NCBI GenBank assembly: GCA_001795335.1
Contig: MGOK01000096.1
Span: 14,461 to 36,055 of the forward strand
DNA: 21,595 bases
DNA from: Chloroflexi bacterium RBG_19FT_COMBO_55_16
GTDB taxonomy: Bacteria; Chloroflexota; Anaerolineae; Anaerolineales; UBA4823
Reading direction: 5' to 3'
Shown: positions 6,332 to 12,263 of the stretch, in pieces
Position numbering within the stretch: position 1 is the stretch's first letter
Layout: each line of letters begins with the position of its first letter
The notes under the pieces: generated by a model
Seen by the model: only the letters and a program-made list of their open reading frames with translations
Databases searched by the model: none
What the model was told of the DNA's origin: nothing
Program-made: the position numbers and the translations under genes

Positions 6332-6790
6332 TCAAGCTTCTTTTTGGGGAGGAAGAGCACCAGATTCTTCTGGGGTGAGACTTGCTGCCTCAGAGGTAGG
6401 CGGCTCTCCGATCTCGACATGTTCCTCCATGCGCACCTGGCCGCGCAGGAAAGCGCCCTCCTCGGTGGAGAAAGCCGCCGTCACCACGTTTCCCCATACC
6501 CGGCCGGTGCTGCGGATCTCCAGTTTCTCGGCGATGATGTCGCCGCGCACCGCTCCGGCCACGATGACAACATTGGCGCGCAGCTGCTGGCAGGTCACCC
6601 GCCCGCTCTCCCCGACCACAAGCAATCCACGCAGATTGATCTCGCCTTCAAAAGCACCCTCGACGCGCACACCGCCGCTGCCGCTCAGTTGACCTTTCCA
6701 AACCACCCCCGGGCCGAGCACAGAAGTGACGCGTTCAGTAACCAGCGGCTGGCTGGAAACAGGTTGTGTGTCGCTGCTTTTGCGGAACAT
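6332..6790 (-). CDS. bactofilin (polymer-forming cytoskeletal protein)
   Basis: 152 aa with a central right-handed beta-helix repeat region (about 25-125): LGPGVVWKGQLSGSGGVRVEGAFEGEI, LVVGESGRV, ANVVIVAGAVRGDI, LEIRSTGRVWGNVVTAAFSTEEGAFLRGQVRM. These G-x-hydrophobic rungs are characteristic of bactofilins, which polymerise without nucleotides and scaffold cell-wall or membrane proteins. Short disordered tails flank the domain (Ser/Pro/Glu-rich C-terminus). ATG 6790 is 5 nt after the FabI stop, so it is co-transcribed with fabI; the ribosome binding site is weak, implying coupling. The frame stays open further upstream, but that part overlaps fabI and lacks bactofilin features. Confidence 0.9.
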   Translation of the reverse strand: MFRKSSDTQPVSSQPLVTERVTSVLGPGVVWKGQLSGSGGVRVEGAFEGEINLRGLLVVGESGRVTCQQLRANVVIVAGAVRGDIIAEKLEIRSTGRVWGNVVTAAFSTEEGAFLRGQVRMEEHVEIGEPPTSEAASLTPEESGALPPQKEA

Positions 6791-6795
6791 CTGCG

Positions 6796-7578
6796 TTACT
6801 CGACCGGCTCGGTGATCCCCAGGATATTGTAACCCGCATCCACGTAAAGTACTTCGCCCGTGGTTTTCGCGGCCAGGTCGGAGCAAAGGAAAACGGCTGC
6901 TGCGCCGACATCATCGATGGTCACGTTCTGGTGCAGCGGGGCGACTTCAGCAAAATGCCGGTACATCGCCTTAAACCCCGAAACGCCTGCTGCGGCGAGG
7001 GTGCGGATCGGGCCGGCAGAGATGGCGTTAACGCGCACCCCCTGTGGGCCAAAGTCATAGGCCAGGTAACGCACCGAAGCTTCCAGGGCGGCCTTGGCCA
7101 CCCCCATCACATTATAGTTGGGGGAAACTTTTTCCGCCCCATAATAAGTCAAGGTCAATAATGCACCGCCTGGATGCAGGATTGGCTGGAAAGCCCTGGC
7201 CAGGGCGGTGAAAGAATACACGCTGATGTCCATCGCCAGGTGAAATCCCCCCCGGCTGGTGTTGTAATAAGGACCGCTGAGTTCGTCGCGGTTGGCGAAG
7301 GCGATGGCGTGCACCAGGATATCGATCTCTCCAAAGACTTGTGCGGCGCGTTGGGCGACCTGTTGGATCTGGTCATCCTGCGCCACGTCACATGGCTCGA
7401 TGAAAGTACAGCCGATCGATTCAGCCAGTGGGCGCACGCGCCTTTCCAGGGCTTCCCCAGCGTAGCTCAGGCCCAGCAGAGCGCCGTGTTCGTGAAATGC
7501 CTTGGTGATCCCCCAGGCGATCGAACGATCATTTGCCAGACCAAATACCAGGGCTGTTTTTCCACTCAGTAAATTCAT
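6796..7578 (-). CDS. fabI: enoyl-[acyl-carrier-protein] reductase (NADH), FabI
   Basis: 260 aa, exactly the FabI size. This is the last step of each fatty-acid elongation cycle, reducing trans-2-enoyl-ACP. FabI-specific features: [12 protein letters not shown] cofactor loop (13-24) in place of TGxxxGIG, the catalytic pair Y145 and Y155 in [16 protein letters not shown], and K162 (Y-x6-K); [17 protein letters not shown] is the substrate-binding loop. This is the triclosan-type SDR, distinct from the FabG-like SDR at 4733-5488. Start ATG 7578 has a perfect GGAGGAGAA site immediately upstream; the frame continues to 7617 only by running into a repeat. It is followed by bactofilin in the same transcript. 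Confidence 0.95.
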   Translation of the reverse strand: MNLLSGKTALVFGLANDRSIAWGITKAFHEHGALLGLSYAGEALERRVRPLAESIGCTFIEPCDVAQDDQIQQVAQRAAQVFGEIDILVHAIAFANRDELSGPYYNTSRGGFHLAMDISVYSFTALARAFQPILHPGGALLTLTYYGAEKVSPNYNVMGVAKAALEASVRYLAYDFGPQGVRVNAISAGPIRTLAAAGVSGFKAMYRHFAEVAPLHQNVTIDDVGAAAVFLCSDLAAKTTGEVLYVDAGYNILGITEPVE

Positions 7579-7602
7579 TTCTCCTCCAAAGTTTTTTAGA
7601 TC

Positions 7603-7693
7603 CACCTCAGAGAGCACAGAGATCGCAAAGTTTTTACGAAGAAATTTACAACTATTTCCATATCACTCTGAGTTCTCTGCGTACTCAGCGGTG
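7603..7693. repeat. degenerate inverted repeat with CTCTG/CAGAG-rich arms
   Basis: Left arm CACCTCAGAGAGCACAGAGA (7603-7622) and right arm 7666-7693 (contains TTCTCTGCG and ends CAGCGGTG) are imperfect reverse complements around an A/T-rich centre of about 43 nt. Elements of this style, alternating CAGAG units facing CTCTG units, are common intergenic repeats in several bacterial phyla. The right arm supplies the stop codon and last residues of the glycosylase gene, and the left arm abuts the fabI leader. Confidence 0.6.
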
Positions 7694-8284
7694 TGAAAGC
7701 CACGTTTTTACTGAGTACCTCCAGGGGATGCTTTTCCAGGGCTCTGGCACACTATTTAAACCCACTCGTGGGCTAATGGTCACGCTCAAATCGGAAATAG
7801 GGAGGCCAGGTTCGACAAAAAGCGTTGAACCTGGCATACATAGGTCGGCGCCGTTGAAATTGCCGTCGATCGCCAGGGCCTGGCAGATTTTAGCCGGCCC
7901 ATCTGTCCAGTGCTCCGGGGGTTGGCTGTCCCGCCGGGCAGCGATGTTCTCCAAACCCTCGCTGGGTAGGATGGCGCGAATCAGAACTGCCGCCGGAAAT
8001 CCCTCGGCCTCGGTAACGAAGTTTAACATCCAATGCATCCCATATGTGAAGTACACATAAGCATGCCCCGCTGGGCCATACATGACCTGCGTGCGGGGAG
8101 TCAGGCCAGTGCGCGCGTGACAGCCCAGGTCTTCCTCACCCCGGTAGGCCTCGGTTTCGATGATGCCTCCCGCGATCCGCTTCCCTGCCTCGATTCGAAC
8201 CAGTCGCGCACCCAGTAGTTCCCGCGCAACTTGCAAGGTGGGTTGGGCATAGAAATCGCGCGGCAATTGGTTTAAATTGCGCAT
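7685..8284 (-). CDS. mpg: 3-methyladenine DNA glycosylase (AAG/Mpg family)
   Basis: 199 aa, normal for bacterial AAG-type glycosylases, which excise alkylated purines and hypoxanthine in base excision repair. Visible: LPRDFYAQPTLQVARELLG, IIETEAYRGEEDLGCHA containing the catalytic Glu of the ETEAY motif (about 43-47), MYGPAGHAYVYFTYGMHWMLNFV, VLIRAILP, and DGPAKICQALAI. Start ATG 8284 is favoured because it opens with the family N-terminus; it has no Shine-Dalgarno sequence but has TACAAT 6 nt upstream, suggesting a leaderless mRNA. The last residues (LSHR) and stop come from the repeat at 7603-7693. It is divergent from guaB, with 76 nt between starts. Confidence 0.94.
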   Translation of the reverse strand: MRNLNQLPRDFYAQPTLQVARELLGARLVRIEAGKRIAGGIIETEAYRGEEDLGCHARTGLTPRTQVMYGPAGHAYVYFTYGMHWMLNFVTEAEGFPAAVLIRAILPSEGLENIAARRDSQPPEHWTDGPAKICQALAIDGNFNGADLCMPGSTLFVEPGLPISDLSVTISPRVGLNSVPEPWKSIPWRYSVKTWLSHR

Positions 8285-8289
8285 GGGAA

Positions 8290-8301
8290 TATTGTACAAT
8301 A
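8290..8301. promoter_or_regulatory. 12-bp palindrome with TACAAT boxes on both strands between mpg and guaB
   Basis: TATTGTACAATA is a perfect palindrome. It reads TACAAT on the plus strand at 8295-8300 (candidate -10 of guaB, about 60 nt before its ATG) and on the minus strand at 8296-8291 (6 nt before mpg ATG). -35 boxes are weak on both sides. It could be overlapping divergent promoters, an operator, or both. Confidence 0.45.
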
Positions 8302-8333
8302 AAACGTGATGTGTGAATTCACGATTCACGTTT
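8302..8333. repeat. 32-bp interrupted dyad in the guaB leader
   Basis: Outer arms AAACGTGA (8302-8309) and TCACGTTT (8326-8333) and the inner perfect palindrome GTGAATTCAC (8313-8322) share one centre (8317.5); only three pairs between them mismatch or wobble. It follows the TATTGTACAATA palindrome directly and lies 27 nt before guaB. Could be a regulator site, a leader hairpin, or a dispersed repeat. Confidence 0.65.
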
Positions 8334-8360
8334 CACCCATCAAGAAGTAAGGAGACAACT

Positions 8361-9806
8361 ATGAATTTACGCCCTGAAGTTGGACTGACTTTTGATGACG
8401 TTTTACTGGTCCCCAAGCGATCGCACATTCGTAGCCGGGCGGCGACGGACACATCTACCTGGCTTGTGCCGGGTATCCGCTTAGCGATTCCTATCGTCAG
8501 CGCCAATATGGATACGGTGACTGAAGCGTCGATGGCGATCGCCATGGCTCAGGCTGGCGGCATTGGTATCCTGCACCGCTTCATGCCGATCGAACGCCAG
8601 GCTGAGTTCGTCCGGCGGGTTAAGCGCGCCGAGAGCTTTGTTGTCGAACACCCGATCACCATCCATCCCTCAGCATCTCTGGCCGACGCGCGGCTCAAAA
8701 TGGCAGAGACGCAGATCGGCGGCTTAGTCGTCACCGACGAGGCGGGACACCTGTTGGGGATGCTCACTGCGCGTGACCTGCTTCTGGTTGAGGATGCTGC
8801 TGCGCCGGTTGAGGCTGTCATGACCCCCCGCCTGAAGGTCATTACTGCCCCATCTGACGAAGCGCTCGATTCAGCTCGGCTGAAGCTGCATGCTCACCGC
8901 ATCGAGAAACTTCCCCTGGTGGACGCAGAAGACCGGGTGGTCGGGCTGATCACGGCCCAGGACATTATCAAGCTCCAGGAACACCCGCAGGCGACCAAGG
9001 ATAGTAAAGGCCGGTTGCGTGTAGGCGTGGCGGTTGGCGTGCGCTCGGAAGACATGCTCCGCGCTGCGACCTGCCTGGAGGCGGAAGCCGACGTGCTCGT
9101 AGTGGACGTGGCGCATGGGCATACCGATTATGTGCTGGATATGGTGCGCGCCCTCAAACGGGAATTCCCGAAAGTTCCTGTGATCGCCGGCAACATCGCC
9201 TCTGCCCAGGGGGTGTGTGATCTGAAAGAAGCTGGTGCCGACGCGGTTAAGGTGGGCGTGGGATCAGGGTCGATCTGCATCACACGCCTGGTTACCGGCT
9301 TTGGCGTGCCGCAGCTGTCCGCAGTCGCTGAATGTGCTGAGGCTGGGCGGAAACTGGGCGTGCCGGTCATCGCTGATGGGGGCATCCGCTACGCAGGCGA
9401 CATCATCAAGGCTTTAGCGGCAGGCGCCAGCACGGTCATGCTTGGCAGCCTGCTGGCGGGTACCGATGAAAGCCCTGGAGCGGCGGTAATCCGCGATGGG
9501 CGGCGCTACAAAGTTGTGCGCGGCATGGCTTCGTTAACCGCGAACGTGGCTCGCAAGGAGATCGGCCGGGAGGACGAGCTCGAACCGGAGGAATGGATTG
9601 AAGTTGTTCCAGAGGGTGTGGAGGCCGTGGTGCCCTATCGCGGCGGTGTCACGGATATCTTGGTTCAGCTGTTGGGCGGACTGCGCTCCGGAATGAGTTA
9701 TGGCGGGGCGGAGAACCTGGAGGCCCTTTATCAGCAAGCTGAGTTCATTCGCATCACGGCTGCCGGTAAGGAAGAATCCGGCGTTCACGACGTGAGCGTG
9801 CTTTAA
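8361..9806 (+). CDS. guaB: IMP dehydrogenase family protein with CBS pair (GuaB-like)
   Basis: 481 aa, matching IMP dehydrogenase, the NAD-dependent, rate-limiting step to XMP in guanine nucleotide synthesis. N-terminal [10 protein letters not shown] and SANMDTVTE, two CBS domains (about 95-215), [17 protein letters not shown] with catalytic C306, [10 protein letters not shown] and HDV near the C-terminus. The catalytic flap is unusual: where E. coli has R401-Y402, this protein has R403-E404 ([11 protein letters not shown]), so the Tyr of the RY dyad seems replaced. A GMP reductase-like activity therefore cannot be excluded by sequence. Start ATG 8361 with AAGGAG upstream; GTG 8313 would add a non-conserved extension. 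The stop abuts that of the convergent epimerase. Confidence 0.88.
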   Translation: MNLRPEVGLTFDDVLLVPKRSHIRSRAATDTSTWLVPGIRLAIPIVSANMDTVTEASMAIAMAQAGGIGILHRFMPIERQAEFVRRVKRAESFVVEHPITIHPSASLADARLKMAETQIGGLVVTDEAGHLLGMLTARDLLLVEDAAAPVEAVMTPRLKVITAPSDEALDSARLKLHAHRIEKLPLVDAEDRVVGLITAQDIIKLQEHPQATKDSKGRLRVGVAVGVRSEDMLRAATCLEAEADVLVVDVAHGHTDYVLDMVRALKREFPKVPVIAGNIASAQGVCDLKEAGADAVKVGVGSGSICITRLVTGFGVPQLSAVAECAEAGRKLGVPVIADGGIRYAGDIIKALAAGASTVMLGSLLAGTDESPGAAVIRDGRRYKVVRGMASLTANVARKEIGREDELEPEEWIEVVPEGVEAVVPYRGGVTDILVQLLGGLRSGMSYGGAENLEALYQQAEFIRITAAGKEESGVHDVSVL

Positions 9807-10781
9807 TCAATCACTCTGGTCGGGGGGATTGGACTGGCGTAAAGGCCGGGTAGGCTCGTTCTTAAAGCGCAGGTCACGTTCAAGAGTTAATCGCAAGCCT
9901 TCTGCCAGGGAGACGCGCGGGCGGTAGCCCAGCTTGTCGCGCGCCAATGTCAGGTCAGCGCACATGCGCGAGACACCCGGATTGGTGCGTGGATTGTACA
10001 TCACCTCAGCTTTACTCTTCGTGACCTGGATCACCAGGTTGGCCAGCTCGCGGATGCTGGTTTCTGTGCCGCTGCCGACGTTGATTCTCAGCCGCTCGAC
10101 GCTAGGCGCGGTAGCTGCTGCCACCATAGCATTGACCACGTCGTCCACAAAGACATAATCGCGTGTCTGACTGCCGTCGCTGTGCATGACCAGCGTTCCG
10201 CCGCGCACCGCCTGCCGCAGGAAATTGGGGATCACCGGAGGGTGCGAGGCAGGCAAGTTTTGTCCCGGCCCATAGGCGTTAAACACTCTTAGACACACCG
10301 TCTCAATGCTCCATAAATCGCCAATGGTGCGGACGTAATATTCAGCAGACAACTTGGAAACTGCGTAGGGGGAGTGTGGGTTAAGCGGAGCATCTTCCCG
10401 CAAAGGTTGCTCACCCTGGTCGCCATACACCGCACCAGAGGAGATGAACACCACCCGGCGTACTCCCACGTCGCGCATGGCTTCCATTAAGGACACCGTT
10501 CCGCCGACGTTCACCGCGCTGTATTCCCGTGGATAGAGGATCGACTCCGCCACCAATACACGGGCAGCTAGGTGGTAAACACAATCGACATCCTGGAGCA
10601 GGGTCCATAACTTGGGTCGGTCGTTGACATCCCCGCGGGTGAAGAGCACGTCTGGCGACAGCGATTGCGGATCCCCCGTAGACAGGTCGTCAATCCCGCG
10701 TACCTGGTGTCCCTCGCGCGCCAGGCGGTTTGCCAAGGCAGAACCCAAAAAGCCAGCCGCGCCGGTGATCATAAAATTCAT
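9807..10781 (-). CDS. NAD-dependent nucleoside-diphosphate-sugar epimerase/dehydratase (extended SDR)
   Basis: 324 aa. N-terminal TGAAGFLG (G7xxG10xxG13), D31 in GIDDLSTG for NAD binding, HLAA, ISSGAVYGD with the catalytic Ser/Thr region, and Y139xxxK143 in SPYAVSK; RVFNAYGPGQ, SDGSQTRDYVFVDDVV and VGSGTETSI are typical of UDP-glucose 4-epimerase-like proteins. These make activated sugars for surface polysaccharides in the cytosol. The exact sugar cannot be told: UDP-glucose/galactose, UDP-glucuronate or dTDP-sugars are all possible. Start ATG 10781 has no Shine-Dalgarno sequence but TATAAT lies 9 nt upstream, so a near-leaderless transcript is likely. Convergent with guaB with zero spacing between stop codons. 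Confidence 0.92.
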   Translation of the reverse strand: MNFMITGAAGFLGSALANRLAREGHQVRGIDDLSTGDPQSLSPDVLFTRGDVNDRPKLWTLLQDVDCVYHLAARVLVAESILYPREYSAVNVGGTVSLMEAMRDVGVRRVVFISSGAVYGDQGEQPLREDAPLNPHSPYAVSKLSAEYYVRTIGDLWSIETVCLRVFNAYGPGQNLPASHPPVIPNFLRQAVRGGTLVMHSDGSQTRDYVFVDDVVNAMVAAATAPSVERLRINVGSGTETSIRELANLVIQVTKSKAEVMYNPRTNPGVSRMCADLTLARDKLGYRPRVSLAEGLRLTLERDLRFKNEPTRPLRQSNPPDQSD

Positions 10782-10790
10782 GGTTCGGGG

Positions 10791-10796
10791 ATTATA
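10791..10796 (-). promoter_or_regulatory. -10 box of the epimerase gene (near-leaderless)
   Basis: TATAAT on the minus strand (10796-10791), 9 nt before ATG 10781, with no ribosome binding site between. A start site about 7 nt past the box would leave a leader of only a few nucleotides. No good -35 is visible. Confidence 0.6.
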
Positions 10797-10822
10797 GCAT
10801 GAGATTAACGCCTCGAACTGAT

Positions 10823-10851
10823 TTGACACACTGCGGGGAACGATGTATTAT
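10823..10851 (+). promoter_or_regulatory. consensus promoter directly before a leaderless gene
   Basis: TTGACA (10823-10828), 17-bp spacer, TATTAT (10846-10851), then 7 nt to ATG 10859. Six of six and five of six consensus bases at optimal spacing. The predicted transcription start falls on or next to the A of ATG, and no Shine-Dalgarno sequence exists. Confidence 0.85.
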
Positions 10852-10858
10852 CCACCCC

Positions 10859-12115
10859 ATGTCTTTCATCCGTAGTAGGCGAATTGCCTTTGCTCTGCTC
10901 CTAGGAGTGCTTTTGCTCAGTTACAGCAGCCTGCCGCCGGGCGACCAGCTCGAGCGCGTGCGCGCTTTCTCCCGGGATATTGAGTTTGATTATATTTCCT
11001 GGACTTTGGACGCAATCGGGGTCAAGTTGGTCCAGAGCACTCTGGATGTGAGCGATCGCCTCCCGGAAGGCGCTCGCCGCCAGGTCGTGTTGGAATACCT
11101 GGGTCTGGTGGCGCGTATCTCTCAAGCCGAGGATCACTTGAACGAAATCTACGCCAACCCAGGGATTGTCGATCCACAGAACGCCTCTGCCCTGGTGCGC
11201 GGGAATCTGGAAGATCTGCATGCTCAGCGCGCCCTGTTGGAGCCCCTGGCAGAGTCGATCCTGCAGAGCCAGATCAGCGACACGGTGGCTGGACTGGGCT
11301 TGACCCTGGGTGGGCAACCGATCCCTCCGGTTTTGTACCATAGCACGCCTCTACCGACGGCGTTGATCGTCTCCCCTCGCGACACTATCCGCCAGGATCA
11401 AAATATCTCCCTTAAACCCGACATGAGCGTAGACGAGCGTACCGCCCTGGAAGAAAAAGTTGATCGGACGTTAAACGTGTCTTCCCTGGTTGTGAATGTC
11501 GGGGGGATTGGTGTGTACCCGACGATGGTGATCCAGTCCAGCGACTTGAACTACCTGAGTGAAGTCGTCGCTCATGAATGGGTGCACAATTTCCTGACCT
11601 TTCGTCCATTAGGTATCAGCTATCTTAACAGCCCGGAATTACGCACCATGAACGAGACGACGGCTTCCATCGCGGGAGTGGAGATCGGCCGCTCCTTGCT
11701 GGAGCGATATTATCCAGAACTGCTCCCCCCGCCCCCACCTCCGCCGCCAACTCCTGGGGAAATCCAACCGCCTCCACCTCCGGTTTTCGATTTCCGCGAG
11801 GAAATGCGCATCACCCGCGAAACTGTCGACCAGTTGCTTTCCGAGGGGAAAATCGAGCAGGCGGAGGACTACATGGAATCTCGGCGCGTCTTCTTCTGGG
11901 AAAATGGCTACCGCATCCGTAAGTTAAACCAGGCCTACTTCGCCTTCTACGGCGCGTATGCCGACCAGCCAGGCGGCGCAGCCGGGGAAGACCCGGTGGG
12001 TGCGGCCGTGCGTGCCTTACGCTCCCAAAGCCTGTCGTTGGCAGATTTCTTGAACCGCATTTCCTGGATGTCATCTTTTGAACAATTAAAGAAAGCAGTT
12101 TCGCCACCGGGTTGA
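10859..12115 (+). CDS. membrane-anchored HExxH protein with polyproline insert (putative metallopeptidase)
   Basis: 418 aa. An N-terminal signal anchor (IAFALLLGVLLLSY, about 9-22) precedes an extracytoplasmic helical region. The gluzincin-like motif H239-E-W-V-H243 is followed by MNETTASIAGVE, where E266 is a plausible third zinc ligand. A stretch rich in proline (about 290-308) is then followed by RKLNQAYFAFYGAYAD. The order HExxH, NE(T/S)xA, xNxAYxxxxxY recalls the putative aminopeptidases of the PF10023 type, but overall resemblance is weak and substrate unknown. ATG 10859 is chosen because a consensus promoter ends 7 nt before it; ATG 10799 lies upstream of that promoter. Secreted face inferred from the anchor. 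No terminator is seen between it and the next gene. Confidence 0.8.
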   Translation: MSFIRSRRIAFALLLGVLLLSYSSLPPGDQLERVRAFSRDIEFDYISWTLDAIGVKLVQSTLDVSDRLPEGARRQVVLEYLGLVARISQAEDHLNEIYANPGIVDPQNASALVRGNLEDLHAQRALLEPLAESILQSQISDTVAGLGLTLGGQPIPPVLYHSTPLPTALIVSPRDTIRQDQNISLKPDMSVDERTALEEKVDRTLNVSSLVVNVGGIGVYPTMVIQSSDLNYLSEVVAHEWVHNFLTFRPLGISYLNSPELRTMNETTASIAGVEIGRSLLERYYPELLPPPPPPPPTPGEIQPPPPPVFDFREEMRITRETVDQLLSEGKIEQAEDYMESRRVFFWENGYRIRKLNQAYFAFYGAYADQPGGAAGEDPVGAAVRALRSQSLSLADFLNRISWMSSFEQLKKAVSPPG

Positions 12116-12151
12116 TTTTTACAAAATAAACCTGCTGGAGATCAGGTACAC

Positions 12152-12160
12152 TGGTAAAAT
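12152..12160 (+). promoter_or_regulatory. possible extended -10 upstream of the selenoprotein candidate
   Basis: TG-G-TAAAAT is an extended -10-like element about 104 nt before ATG 12264. No convincing -35. The intergenic stretch 12116-12263 also contains GGAGG at 12229-12233, too far (30 nt) from the ATG to be its ribosome binding site. Confidence 0.3.
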
Positions 12161-12263
12161 TGGACACATCCCTCCTCCTGCAGGTTGCTCAAGATGGCAT
12201 ACTATTGCAAGCATTGAGTAATCCTGCTGGAGGATCCTAAAAAACGCAGAAACGAGAAATTTC

